A stretch of 64,000 bases of DNA from Desulfatitalea tepidiphila (GCF_001293685.1 NZ_BCAG01000003.1:1798001-1862000), one strand, 5' to 3'. Numbered from the stretch's first letter, positions 1 to 9,039 are shown. Notes: generated by a model from the letters alone, not told the origin. Made by a program: numbers and translations.

Positions 1-129
1 AATGACCGATTGCTGATGGATTGCTTCGATAAGGTCGACAACCATACCGACACGGACCCGATGCGTATCATTTTGGAGCGCATGCGTGAACGCCTCAAAG
101 TGGATCACGGGGTATTCATCGCCACATAG
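1..129 (+). CDS. C-terminal end of an unidentified protein (5' truncated)
   Basis: An open frame enters from the left edge in frame 1 and ends at TAG 127-129, giving 42 residues with an even, charged composition (it ends VFIAT). No family is recognisable from this tail. The following 198 bases before the next gene are AT-rich and contain the palindrome TTTACATTATGTAAA at 154-168. That it is coding is supported only by the continuous frame and the abrupt fall in GC after the stop. Confidence 0.5.
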   Translation, partial: NDRLLMDCFDKVDNHTDTDPMRIILERMRERLKVDHGVFIAT

Positions 130-153
130 GTCAAGGATTCACTTAAGCTATCG

Positions 154-168
154 TTTACATTATGTAAA
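154..168. promoter_or_regulatory. 15-bp palindrome upstream of the sensor kinase
   Basis: TTTACATTATGTAAA is an inverted repeat of six bases around a three-base centre in the AT-rich leader of the histidine kinase at 328. It could be an operator for a dimeric regulator. The regulator and any function are unknown. Confidence 0.3.
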
Positions 169-327
169 ATTTATTGACAGGGATATGTTTGCGCCTTTTT
201 GAAGCCTTCTCGCCATTCAATATTTTTTACATTTATTTCTGATAGTTAATCAACATTTTCAAAATTCAGAAACAGGCATCGAGTTTGCTCAGATCATTTT
301 GAAGATTTGGATGTTATCTAAAAACCG

Positions 328-2268
328 ATGAGCCTTGCGTCTATGAACCCTACCGAACGTATCAAACTGTTGTCCATGGCAGGCATGTTGACGCTGGCCA
401 CCTCCCTGACAATCTATTTCCACGCGGTACTGCAGAGCGGATTGGTCTTTACCCATCTTTTTTACATTCCTGTGATTCTCGGCGCTTTATGGTGGGGTCG
501 CAAGGGATTGAGCATCGCCATTTACCTGGGACTCATGCTGACGGTGTGCCACTGGGCATTAAGACCCGATATGGCAGGCCCCAATGACCATTTCAGAGCC
601 GTCATGTTTGTCGTGGTCTCGTTGCTGGTCTTGATGATGCGCAAGAAAATTCTCGCCTCCGAAGCAGCCTTAAAGCAACAGTCATCGGAATTGCAGCAAC
701 GGGTGCAGGCCCTGAGCTGCCTTTACGCCATAAACCGCCTGAGGGAAAAAAGCACCCTTTCCTTGCCGGATATTTTCCGAAAAACGATCCATCTGTTGGA
801 AGAGGTCGGTTTCGGGGGAGGGTCAGCCCGAGCGCGTATCACCTATGAGGGGCGCGCATTCGGAAACGAAACGCCATCGGATTATTCTTTCAGCTTTTCG
901 AGCCCCATCATCCTGGGGCAACAGGTTTCGGGGAAACTCGATCTGGGCCTTTGTGAGAAACCATCGGTGGACACGGCCACCTTTTTCGATAATGCCCGGG
1001 AATTGACAGAAGAAGTAGCCAGAAGGCTGGCCATCATTATCGATCACGAAAACGCCCGCTCCGAACTGGAACGCCACCGGCATCACATGGAAACATTGGT
1101 GCAGGAGCGGACGGAAGAGCTGATCGTGGTCAATCGGCGGCTCAGGGAAGAGATTGCCGAACGCCTGAAAACAGAACTTTCATTGCGGGAGTCGGAATAC
1201 AAGTACCGACTCCTGTTTGAAAACGCCAATGAAGCGATCTATATATCCCAGGAGGATCGCATCCTGTTCCCGAATCCCGCACTGACCAAACTGAGCGGAT
1301 ACAGCGGCGAGCAATTGCTGGGGCGTGAATTCATAACCCTGGTACACCCCGATGATGCCGACATGGTCTACCATCACTACCGTCGACGTATAGAGGGTGG
1401 CAGCGTCCCCAATACCTACGCATTTCGTCTGGTAACAGCCAATGGCGCCACTTGCTGGGTTGAAATCAACGCCGTGGCGATCGAATGGCGGGAGAAACCC
1501 GCTACCCTGAACTTTCTGAGAGATATCTCCTCCCGCAAAAAAATCGAAGCCACCCTTGGACAGATTCAGAAAATGGAAGCCATCGGCGTTCTGGCGGCCG
1601 GTATTGCACACAAATTCAACAACGCGCTCGCAAGCATCACCGGCAGCATCGATCTTCTCAAACTCTGCTTTCCAGACCACCCGGAGGTCACAAGATATTG
1701 CCAGACCATGTTTCACTCCGTAGAGACCATGACCGGATTGACACGACAACTCCTGGCCTATGCCCGCGGCGGCAAATACCAGGCGCGGCGTCAACAGCTC
1801 TCGGCCCTGACGATGGAAACACTTCAGATGCTCGACGCACCCAAGGACAAAAACATACAGATCGAAACCCTGTTTGCACCGAATACACCCGACATCGAAG
1901 GCGATGCCGTCCAGCTTCGCATGGTTCTCCAGGCGATCCTCAGCAATTCTGCTGAAGCGGTGCAAACCGGCGGTCGCATTCGAATTCACGCCTTTCGATG
2001 CCATATGGATGCATACGATGCATCGGCGTTCGAAGGCTTACCCTCGGGTGAATATGCCGGATTGTGCGTGGCCGACAATGGCATCGGCATGACTGAAGAG
2101 ACCAGTTCCCGGATATTCGAACCTTTCTTCACCACCAAATTCCTGGGCCGCGGCATGGGCATGGCCGCAGTTTACGGCATCATCAAAAATCATGGCGGCT
2201 ATGTCTACGTCGACTCGGAAATCAACCACGGAACGGTGGTACATATCTTCCTGCCCGCCATCTCTTGA
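328..2268 (+). CDS. Membrane-bound PAS sensor histidine kinase
   Basis: A 646-residue orphan sensor kinase. Several hydrophobic segments lie between about residues 15 and 105, followed by a coiled-coil stretch, a weak GAF-like region (about 120-240), a second coiled coil, a PAS domain (about 290-405), then dimerisation/phosphoacceptor and ATPase domains. The H-box reads AGIAHKFNN with the likely phosphoacceptor His at residue 428; a Lys follows His where Asp or Asn is usual. The N-box (LSNSAEAV), G1 (ADNGIGM), F-box (FEPFFTTK) and a final G-rich turn are present, so it should be catalytically competent. There is no receiver domain and no adjacent response regulator, so its partner is elsewhere. 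Start ATG 328 has no strong ribosome site; Met at residue 6 is an alternative. Confidence 0.9.
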   Translation: MSLASMNPTERIKLLSMAGMLTLATSLTIYFHAVLQSGLVFTHLFYIPVILGALWWGRKGLSIAIYLGLMLTVCHWALRPDMAGPNDHFRAVMFVVVSLLVLMMRKKILASEAALKQQSSELQQRVQALSCLYAINRLREKSTLSLPDIFRKTIHLLEEVGFGGGSARARITYEGRAFGNETPSDYSFSFSSPIILGQQVSGKLDLGLCEKPSVDTATFFDNARELTEEVARRLAIIIDHENARSELERHRHHMETLVQERTEELIVVNRRLREEIAERLKTELSLRESEYKYRLLFENANEAIYISQEDRILFPNPALTKLSGYSGEQLLGREFITLVHPDDADMVYHHYRRRIEGGSVPNTYAFRLVTANGATCWVEINAVAIEWREKPATLNFLRDISSRKKIEATLGQIQKMEAIGVLAAGIAHKFNNALASITGSIDLLKLCFPDHPEVTRYCQTMFHSVETMTGLTRQLLAYARGGKYQARRQQLSALTMETLQMLDAPKDKNIQIETLFAPNTPDIEGDAVQLRMVLQAILSNSAEAVQTGGRIRIHAFRCHMDAYDASAFEGLPSGEYAGLCVADNGIGMTEETSSRIFEPFFTTKFLGRGMGMAAVYGIIKNHGGYVYVDSEINHGTVVHIFLPAIS

Positions 2269-2383
2269 CGCCACCGTCCGGCAGCGACGTTTTACATGGT
2301 CGTCATCGCTTGATTGCATCATGGAAAACATGCGTTATGATACAAGTCCATAACGTTTGTCAGAATCAAAGGAGGAAGTCGAC

Positions 2384-2779
2384 ATGTCTACACCCGGCAA
2401 ACCCATTGCCCCGCTCGATAAAATAACGCTCCACATTCAGGCCGTGCCCCGGGACGGCAATTCCGGCCCCAAACCCGCAGAAGCGGAATTTACATTTATT
2501 TTCGGTATTGGATCCTCCGGACTGATACCCTTTGAACACCAACTGATCGAAAAAACAGTAGGTGAGACCGTGACCATGCCCGTGGAACCAGGCGCAGCCG
2601 AAGTCCTTTTCGGTCACCTCAACTGCATGTTGCATCAAGCCATCGGGATCAGGCCGCCCTATGACCTCCATGCCTCCGTCGTTTCCGTGACGACACCAGA
2701 GGGACGCGAAGTGGTCAAGGCCATGGCCCAGATGACCGGCGGTTGCGGCGGCGGTTGTTCCTGTGGATGTGGTTGTTGA
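2384..2779 (+). CDS. FKBP-type peptidyl-prolyl isomerase-like protein with Cys-rich tail
   Basis: 131 residues. The central part (IGSSGLIPFEHQLIEKTVGE) matches the FKBP/SlyD fold pattern, in which a small isomerase domain catalyses proline isomerisation or acts as a chaperone. The C-terminus is a dense metal-binding tail rich in Gly and Cys (six Cys in the last 13 residues), recalling the nickel-binding tail of SlyD but without its histidines. The chosen ATG follows GGAGGA at 2371-2376; an upstream TTG at 2357 would put that Shine-Dalgarno inside the gene and is less likely. The FKBP insert-in-flap domain is reduced, so catalytic activity is uncertain. Confidence 0.75.
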   Translation: MSTPGKPIAPLDKITLHIQAVPRDGNSGPKPAEAEFTFIFGIGSSGLIPFEHQLIEKTVGETVTMPVEPGAAEVLFGHLNCMLHQAIGIRPPYDLHASVVSVTTPEGREVVKAMAQMTGGCGGGCSCGCGC

Positions 2780-3081
2780 TACCCTTCCCGACCATTATGG
2801 CTATACCTACGGTTCAATTTTTCTATATATTTTCAATCAGTTTCGACTTACTGCCAAGGAAAGCGTCCCACCTGCGCCCACGACGCAAACGCGCTTTGTG
2901 AAGGCGATGGGCACCCCACACCGGGGCCATATTTAATTCATTGATTTAATTCGTTGAATTTCATATATACATTTTGAGGCCAACTCTGAGTGCCAACGAT
3001 CCGGTAAAAAGGAGAATCGGACGGATATTGTACGCGCATCGGTCCAAGTGGAAATCGACGGCGAACCATCTGGAGCCATAC

Positions 3082-4539
3082 ATGTATCGAGACAATTACA
3101 TTAAAGCCCTTCGCACCGAGATGCTGGAGATGGTCGCCGAGCAACTGACGCCCGTGGCCATTCGCTACGGGTACAGCGATGTTCCCCTGGAAACTACCAT
3201 CAAGTGGCGTCCCCAGGTCTTGGTTTTAGGCGGGTATTCTTCGGGCAAATCCACCCTGATCAATGAATTTCTCGGGGCCGAAATCCAGGCTACCGGTCAG
3301 GCGCCCACCGACGACTCGTTCACGATCATCACCTATGACGACTCGCTGCCACCCGACGAACCGATCAAGGTGACCGAGTCACGGGATGGAAAATTTCTGC
3401 TCAACGACAGCGAATACCCCTTTGAAACGTTAAAGAAGCACGGCCAACGGTTTGCGGCCCATTTCCGCCTGAAAAAAGTCAATTCGCCATTCCTCAAGAA
3501 TCTGGCCCTCATCGACACCCCGGGCATGCTCGACAGCATCACCGAAAGGGACCGCGGGTATAACTACCAGGAGGTCATTGGAGATCTGGCTCAAATCGCC
3601 GACCTGGTCCTCGTTCTCTTCGATCCCCACAAGGCCGGTACCGTTCGCGAGATTCACACCAGCCTGCGTGAAACCTTGCCATCCAGAACCTTTGAGGACC
3701 GGGTACTGTTCGTTCTCAACCGGATCGACGAGTGTGCCTCCATGATCGACCTGTTGCGCGTCTACGGGACCTTATGTTGGAACCTTTCCCAAATTACCGG
3801 GCGCAAAGATATCCCCATGATCCATTTGAGCTACTCCCTGAAAAAAAGCAGGGAGATATCAAAGGATCAGGAGATGAGCTACTTGCGCTTCCTGGAAAAT
3901 CAGCGCGATGTGCTCAAATTGGCGGTGTTGCAAGCGCCGCGGTACCGACTGGACAACCTGGCCGCCTTCGTGGAAACCCATGGCGAACGATTGGCCCATT
4001 TTCTCGAAGCCCTCATCAGCTATCGCAAAAGGGCCCGCAAATTCGGTCTCAAAAATTTCCTGGTTGCCTTCCTGTGCTGCCTCGCACTGGGCAGCGCCGT
4101 CTTTATGATCACCATGACGGCGCCGCCCCTGGCGGGAACCGACCTGATCATAAAAGGCGTCATCGCCGGAGGTGCCGTCATCGCGGGCCTGTTGGCATGG
4201 GCCTTTTCCTTGCGCCGCTTTTTCTATAAACGTTTCCTGAAGAAAGCACTGAAGAACACCAGCAGCTTGACCGCCCTTTTCAATCAAACCCGTAAAGACA
4301 ACTGGGAAGCGGTGCGGGACGCGGTGATCCGTTATCTGCGCAATACGGAAGGGAAGTTTTCGTTGCGGGATGTGCGCAACGACTTCAGTGTGGTTTGGCA
4401 GGTCTATGAACGCGGCTCCAAGGAAATCCGCGAAGCATTGAAAGAACTCGAGGGCTTGTCCATAGAAGAAGAAACCGAATTTTTCAAAGCACGTCTCAAC
4501 CTGGATGACCAGGGAAACCCAAGGGGTGTGACGGCTTAA
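3082..4539 (+). CDS. Dynamin-like / YcjX-type membrane-associated GTPase
   Basis: 485 residues from the ATG at 3082, which has GGAG six bases upstream; an in-frame TTG at 2974 would add 36 residues. The G1 loop is GGYSSGKST (Lys/Ser about residues 56-57), G3 is DTPGM (about 145-149) and G4 is NRID (213-216), so a GTP-binding domain is clear. After an extended helical region there are two close hydrophobic segments (about 327-346 and 359-378), forming a membrane hairpin, then a helical C-terminus. This layout resembles bacterial dynamin-like proteins, which remodel or fuse membranes, but the protein stands alone rather than in the usual tandem pair. Function is inferred from domain organisation only. 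Confidence 0.75.
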   Translation: MYRDNYIKALRTEMLEMVAEQLTPVAIRYGYSDVPLETTIKWRPQVLVLGGYSSGKSTLINEFLGAEIQATGQAPTDDSFTIITYDDSLPPDEPIKVTESRDGKFLLNDSEYPFETLKKHGQRFAAHFRLKKVNSPFLKNLALIDTPGMLDSITERDRGYNYQEVIGDLAQIADLVLVLFDPHKAGTVREIHTSLRETLPSRTFEDRVLFVLNRIDECASMIDLLRVYGTLCWNLSQITGRKDIPMIHLSYSLKKSREISKDQEMSYLRFLENQRDVLKLAVLQAPRYRLDNLAAFVETHGERLAHFLEALISYRKRARKFGLKNFLVAFLCCLALGSAVFMITMTAPPLAGTDLIIKGVIAGGAVIAGLLAWAFSLRRFFYKRFLKKALKNTSSLTALFNQTRKDNWEAVRDAVIRYLRNTEGKFSLRDVRNDFSVVWQVYERGSKEIREALKELEGLSIEEETEFFKARLNLDDQGNPRGVTA

Positions 4540-4588
4540 CGCGCGATATCACCGGTCGCATCCCCCCCCCCAACTGGATGCCGCGATC

Positions 4589-5125
4589 ATGAACATCCGA
4601 AACCCACTGCAAGGGCCCTCCGATGACCCGCTGGCTCCTGAAGTTCTTCACCGCCATGCCTGTGCATTGATCCACTCCATGCGCACCATGGTGCTGGCCA
4701 CCCAGGATCATCAAGGCCCCTGGGCGGCGCCTGTTTATTATGTCTACGTCGAGCCCTCTTTCTGTTTTTTTTCGAGCCCCAACGCACGCCATGTCCAGCG
4801 CACACAGCCGGACGACCTCGTTGCGGCGGCCATTTTCGCAGACAGTGACCAGTGGCAGGAAATCCAGGGGTTGCAGATGAGCGGCTATCTTCGTGAGATC
4901 AGCAAACGAACCGATCAACTGAAAAGTATCGGGCGATTTCTGGCCCGATTCCCGTTTGCGGTGCCGTTTCTGCGGCCTTCGAAATCGGAATCGGCAGATG
5001 TCGTTCCGGAGGTCGCTGAAAAGGTCAGGATCTACGCCTTCACCCCCCAGGAAAGCTACTACGTCAACAACCACCTGGCCTTTGGCAAGCGGTTACCCGT
5101 CGAATTGAGGAGGAGAAAGAAATGA
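4589..5125 (+). CDS. Pyridoxamine 5'-phosphate oxidase-fold (PPOX/split-barrel) protein
   Basis: 178 residues. The N-terminal half (MRTMVLATQDHQGPWAAPVYY) has the characteristic start of the split beta-barrel FMN-binding fold: a strand giving VLAT, a loop, then AAPVYY. Members bind FMN, F420 or heme and reduce varied substrates. It is longer than the minimal 130-residue form because of a basic C-terminal extension. The last four bases (ATGA) overlap the start of the alpha/beta hydrolase, so the pair is translationally coupled. A run of ten C residues lies just upstream at 4562-4571. The substrate cannot be told from sequence. Confidence 0.75.
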   Translation: MNIRNPLQGPSDDPLAPEVLHRHACALIHSMRTMVLATQDHQGPWAAPVYYVYVEPSFCFFSSPNARHVQRTQPDDLVAAAIFADSDQWQEIQGLQMSGYLREISKRTDQLKSIGRFLARFPFAVPFLRPSKSESADVVPEVAEKVRIYAFTPQESYYVNNHLAFGKRLPVELRRRKK

Positions 5126-5925
5126 CCGCAGCGGATCGCCATGCGTATGCCGAACTGGACCGCCCCGAAATCCTGCGCGCCATTTTTCATCCGCGGCCCG
5201 AACCGGCAGGGATTGACCGGCGCGGCCAAGGCCAGGACCACCTCATCCCGGTCGCCCGGGAGATCGCCATCGGATCACGGTTCCACCTGTGCGATCGATC
5301 GGGCGCCACAATCCTCTTTTTTCACGGCAACGGGGAGATCGTGGCCGATTACGATGACCTGGCGCCCTTGTACAACCAGATGGGGATCAACTTTATCGTG
5401 ACCGACTACCGCGGTTACGGCCGATCCACCGGATACCCGACGATCAGCGGAATGATGGCCGATTGCCACCTGGTGTTCGACTATGCGCGCGACTGGCTGA
5501 CGAAAAGTGGCTACCAGGGCCCACTGGTGGTCATGGGCCGCTCCCTGGGCAGCGCGTCCGCTCTGGAACTGGCGGCTGACCCAGATAAAAATATCGACGG
5601 CCTGATCATCGAAAGCGGTTTCGCCTATGCAGCGCCGCTGTTGCGCCTGCTGGGCGTCGATGTGGATCGTATCGGATTCAATGAGGAGGATTGTTTCGGG
5701 AATGTGGATAAGATCACGAAATTCCTCGGTCCCACCCTCGTCATTCATGCCGAATACGATCACATCATTCCATTCAGCGACGGGCAGGCGCTTTACAATG
5801 CCAGCCCGGCGCCTCAAAAACGGTTGATCCAGATCGAAGATGCCAACCACAACGATATCTTCTTCCGTGGGATGGCGGTCTACATGCGGGCAATCCGTGA
5901 GTTCATAAAGCTGACGGCGCCGTAA
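5122..5925 (+). CDS. Alpha/beta hydrolase
   Basis: 267 residues with the alpha/beta-hydrolase core: oxyanion region FFHGNGE, a YRGYGRS loop, nucleophile elbow GRSLGS, acid residue in EYDHIIP and catalytic His in DANHND near the end. This matches the serine hydrolases of the BEM46/FrsA-like type. There is no signal peptide, so it is probably cytoplasmic. It overlaps the upstream PPOX gene by four bases (ATGA). Its stop codon TAA (5923-5925) lies inside the left arm of a 16-bp inverted repeat, so the repeat inserted at, or evolved to supply, the gene end. Substrate unknown. Confidence 0.85.
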   Translation: MTAADRHAYAELDRPEILRAIFHPRPEPAGIDRRGQGQDHLIPVAREIAIGSRFHLCDRSGATILFFHGNGEIVADYDDLAPLYNQMGINFIVTDYRGYGRSTGYPTISGMMADCHLVFDYARDWLTKSGYQGPLVVMGRSLGSASALELAADPDKNIDGLIIESGFAYAAPLLRLLGVDVDRIGFNEEDCFGNVDKITKFLGPTLVIHAEYDHIIPFSDGQALYNASPAPQKRLIQIEDANHNDIFFRGMAVYMRAIREFIKLTAP

Positions 5926-6037
5926 GAATCTCAATATCTGCGTTGCGCTCATCCCGCGGTTCTTGCGGCGTACGACGAGTGCGCCTCAGGACACGGAATT
6001 TCGCGCACCTTGATCTTGAACTTCTTACGGCGCCGTC
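5913..6037. repeat. Imperfect long palindrome with perfect 16-bp ends
   Basis: Bases 5913-5928 and 6022-6037 are exact inverted copies (GACGGCGCCGTAAGAA and its complement). The similarity continues inward imperfectly (CAA.ATC...G.TGCGC on both sides), so the 125-bp unit is a degenerate fold-back element. The termini resemble the CCGTAAAAAG/CTTTTTACGG ends of the dispersed repeats elsewhere in the window. It could act as a stem terminator between the hydrolase and the convergent carbonic-anhydrase-like gene, but it lacks a U-tract. Confidence 0.7.
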
Positions 6038-6089
6038 CGGCCGCGACGATTTACGAATCCATCAACGAGGAGAGGCCAGGAAAGATGCG

Positions 6090-6602
6090 CTACGCCATAT
6101 CGGCCCTGTAGTCCGAGGAGAGTTCGAGATAGATACCCGCCTCTCGCACATGGGTCTGGGCCCGGTCCTGTTCGTACCGCTTCTTGATCTTGGCCGGCAC
6201 GCCCGCGGCCAACTCCAGAGGGCCCACCACCATGCCCTCGGGCACGACACTGCCGGCCGCGACAACGCTGCCCTCATGAATCAGGGCATCGTTCAAGACC
6301 ACCGCGCCGATGCCGATCAGGACCCGATCGGCAATCGTACACCCATGGATGACGGCATTGTGACCGATGGTGGTCTGAGCCCCGATTCGCAACGGGTGGT
6401 TGCTGTCGACGTGCAAGGTGCAGTTGTCCTGAACATTGCTGCCGGAGCCGACGGTGATATTGTCCCGATCGCCGCGGACGACCGCGCCGAACCATATGCT
6501 GGCATCGTCTTCGATGACGACGTCACCGATGATCACGGCGGTCGGGGCGATAAACACGTTTTTGCCGATGATCGGCATCTTTCCTTTGTATGGCAGAATC
6601 AT
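6090..6602 (-). CDS. Gamma-carbonic anhydrase-like hexapeptide-repeat protein
   Basis: 170 residues. Repeated hexapeptides (for example VIIGDV, ITVGSG, IGIGAV) predict the left-handed beta-helix of the LbH family. The likely zinc-binding His residues of gamma carbonic anhydrases are recognisable: one in VDSNHPL and two in IGHNAVIHGC. Members of the YrdA/PaaY/CaiE branch often lack measurable carbonic anhydrase activity, so hydration of CO2 is a family-level possibility only. It is transcribed divergently from the PAS-LuxR regulator and convergently to the hydrolase. The start ATG is at 6602. Confidence 0.88.
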   Translation of the reverse strand: MILPYKGKMPIIGKNVFIAPTAVIIGDVVIEDDASIWFGAVVRGDRDNITVGSGSNVQDNCTLHVDSNHPLRIGAQTTIGHNAVIHGCTIADRVLIGIGAVVLNDALIHEGSVVAAGSVVPEGMVVGPLELAAGVPAKIKKRYEQDRAQTHVREAGIYLELSSDYRADMA

Positions 6603-6786
6603 ACATGCTCCTGTGCAAGGGCTTGCCTATTGCGACCAAAATGGTATGGTTTAACCCAAACACGGCTTGTCGGCAAGGTCGAACCGGACCCAATCTGCCG
6701 GGCGCCCATCGGATTCAATCTCGCCCTGGTCCCGTTCGGGAGCCGCCGCAACGTCGTTAGGCCGGACATCATTTGGGGAGATCCCT

Positions 6787-7689
6787 ATGAAAAATAGCAT
6801 AAATCGTTTTGTGAACGACCATCAACCCTGCACCTTCAGTGACGATTTGGGCAAAGCCGTTCTCAACTCGCTCTCCGCCCATATCGCCATCCTCGACGAC
6901 CAGGGCACCATCCTGGAAACCAACCGCGCGTGGCAGGCGTTCGGGGGCGGCACGCTCGCCGATCACGCCAACCATTTCATCGGAACCAATTATTTGAAAG
7001 TTTGCGACTCGGCCGAAGGTGAAGGGGCCGAAGATGCCCACGCGGTGGCGGAAGGGATTCGCCAGGTGATTACCGGCGAGGTATCCGAGTTTTTGCATGA
7101 TTATCCCTGTCATGGTCCCGCCGAACACCATTGGTTCTACATGCGCGCCATCCGCATGGAAGGTGATGGCCCGGCACGCGTCGTGGTCAGCCACGAGGAG
7201 ATCACCCAACTGAAACTGACCGAAGAGGCCCTGAAACAGAGCAAAGTGGCCTTGGAAGAACAGAAACAGTACCTGGAAGAGGCGAACATCGCTCTCAAGG
7301 TCCTTCTCAAACAGCGGGAAAACGACAGGACCGACCTTGAGCAAAAGGTCCTGTCCAATATCAAAAACCTGGTCCTGCCCTATGTCGAAAAGCTCAAGCG
7401 CGCGCCGCTGCGACCCAAGGACAAGACGGCCGTGGAAATCGTCGACGCTCATTTGAACGATATCATCTCCCCCCTCATGCAGCGCTTGACCAATATCAAC
7501 ATTTTGCTCACGCCCCAGGAGTTGCAAGTCGCCACCCTGGTCAAAGACGGTCGTAGCAGCAAGGAGATCGCCGAAATCCTGTCGGTGTCCGAGACCACCG
7601 TCCATTTTCATCGCAAAAACCTGCGCCACAAATTCGGCATCAAGAACAGCAGCACAAACCTGCGTTCCTATCTTATGTCGATCGGATAG
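6787..7689 (+). CDS. PAS-domain LuxR-type transcriptional regulator
   Basis: 300 residues. An N-terminal PAS domain (about 22-140: AHIAILDDQGTILETNRAW) is followed by a long coiled coil (about 145-200) and a C-terminal LuxR/GerE helix-turn-helix, with LTPQELQVATLVKDG, SSKEIAEILSVS and the recognition helix ETTVHFHRKNLRHK. Such proteins link small-molecule or redox sensing to transcription without phosphorelay. The ATG at 6787 follows GGGGAG at 6776-6781; the open frame extends upstream but without a comparable ribosome site. No partner kinase is adjacent, and the targets are unknown. Confidence 0.88.
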   Translation: MKNSINRFVNDHQPCTFSDDLGKAVLNSLSAHIAILDDQGTILETNRAWQAFGGGTLADHANHFIGTNYLKVCDSAEGEGAEDAHAVAEGIRQVITGEVSEFLHDYPCHGPAEHHWFYMRAIRMEGDGPARVVVSHEEITQLKLTEEALKQSKVALEEQKQYLEEANIALKVLLKQRENDRTDLEQKVLSNIKNLVLPYVEKLKRAPLRPKDKTAVEIVDAHLNDIISPLMQRLTNINILLTPQELQVATLVKDGRSSKEIAEILSVSETTVHFHRKNLRHKFGIKNSSTNLRSYLMSIG

Positions 7690-7803
7690 ATCCACTATCA
7701 AAATGCAACAAATGGCAGTATAGACCTACCAATCAGCTCTTGAAGTGCCCGTGTTGTGATTGGCCTCCGATGATCTACTATGAGGTGAAAAAGGAGGTCG
7801 GAA

Positions 7804-9024
7804 ATGAATCATATTAACATCAACAATGTTGCGGATATTTTTTTCCAGTTGGGATGGACCAGTGAACTGGCGCGCCACACAGATGCCTATGCCGCACGCG
7901 GCGTGAATTTCTGGAGAGACCTGTTTCCCCACCGGTTGAGAACAAGCCTGGAAAACAAACAGGCCGGGGACCAGTTGTCCATCGATTTTGCGCCCGAAGA
8001 GTTGTTCCGTAATGGTCAGTCCCGCTCGGTCCAAACCTTCAAACGCGCCCAATTCGACCCGGTCCTTATCGGAAAACCCGATCTGAGGCCGCTGTTCGGC
8101 AGGTTCTATCCCAAGGGCCTGCTCCGAGACGTTGCGGGAGTTTTCAGCGCCAACAGACAGCCGTTCAGATGTGTGGATGTCAATGACAGAAGCCTCCAGG
8201 GCGACCTGGGGCATCCGTTGTCCGAGCGGCCGGTGTCGTTGAAGGTATCGGTGGGATCGGTCGGCCCCAAGTTCGAGGAACGCGGCGGCGGCATGCGGGA
8301 TTGGATCGAAACCATTTGCGATGGGGTCGGCATGCAGGCCCCCTGGATGGGCCGGCCCACCGACTTTTTCGAGGGAAACCCCTTCGCCCGCCAGGATGAA
8401 AGCGCGGATCAAGAGTTCTACGCCAAACCTCGCCTGGTACAGCATCTGGACGATGCGGCACTGGGCGTGATCCAGGATCTATATGGTCGTTTTATAAAAG
8501 ACGGTATGAACGTCCTCGATCTGATGGGCAGCTGGGATTCCCATTTGCCCTCATCCGTACGGTTGTCCCATCTGGCCGGCCTGGGACTGAACGCATATGA
8601 GCTCGAAAAAAACGAACGGCTCACCGACCGCAGGGTGCAAGACTTGAACCAGGACCTTGGACTCGACTTCCCGGAAAACCATTTCGATGCGGTCGTATGC
8701 ACGGCTTCTGTGGAATACTTGATCGATCCGATTTCGGTTTTCTCCGAGGTGGCCCGTGTGCTGCGTCCGGGGGGCCCGTTTGTTGTCACCTTTTCCAACC
8801 GTTGGTTCGAGCCCAAGGCCGTGGCGATATGGAAAGAGCTGCACGAATTCGAACGCATGGGACTGGTCCTGGAGTATTTCCGAAGATCCGGAAAATTTCA
8901 AAAATTGCAGACCTATTCGCTCAGGGGACTTGGCCGGCCCGTTCAAGATAAATATTATATGCAACTGCCCTACGCCGACCCAGTGTATGCCGTGTGGGGC
9001 GAGAAGATAGGACTGAATGTTTGA
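7804..9024 (+). CDS. FKBP-like domain fused to SAM-dependent methyltransferase
   Basis: 406 residues. Residues about 60-160 have the signature of a SlyD-like FKBP domain: a segment ending in VDVNDRSLQGDLGHPLSERP, close to the family's VD..G..VDLNHPLAGK, followed by LKVSVG. Residues about 205-400 are a class I methyltransferase with LDLMGSWDSHLP as the glycine-poor SAM loop, an acidic strand end (AYELEKNE) and motif IV/post-IV DAVVCTASVEYLIDP and EVARVLRPGG. A strong ribosome site (AAAGGAGG) precedes ATG 7804. It is followed after 15 bases by the SDR/DUF2867 gene. The methyl acceptor is unknown; the isomerase domain may present a peptidyl-proline substrate, which is inference. Confidence 0.8.
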   Translation: MNHININNVADIFFQLGWTSELARHTDAYAARGVNFWRDLFPHRLRTSLENKQAGDQLSIDFAPEELFRNGQSRSVQTFKRAQFDPVLIGKPDLRPLFGRFYPKGLLRDVAGVFSANRQPFRCVDVNDRSLQGDLGHPLSERPVSLKVSVGSVGPKFEERGGGMRDWIETICDGVGMQAPWMGRPTDFFEGNPFARQDESADQEFYAKPRLVQHLDDAALGVIQDLYGRFIKDGMNVLDLMGSWDSHLPSSVRLSHLAGLGLNAYELEKNERLTDRRVQDLNQDLGLDFPENHFDAVVCTASVEYLIDPISVFSEVARVLRPGGPFVVTFSNRWFEPKAVAIWKELHEFERMGLVLEYFRRSGKFQKLQTYSLRGLGRPVQDKYYMQLPYADPVYAVWGEKIGLNV

Positions 9025-9039
9025 CGAAGGGTTGGACCA

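Noticed and set aside
1180-2004. A long minus-strand open frame in the kinase gene
   Set aside because: It overlaps strongly conserved kinase motifs on the other strand and has no motif of its own.
5943-6797. A 284-codon plus-strand frame over the gamma-carbonic anhydrase gene
   Set aside because: Shadow of the hexapeptide protein; the protein is Asp/Arg-rich and shows no fold.
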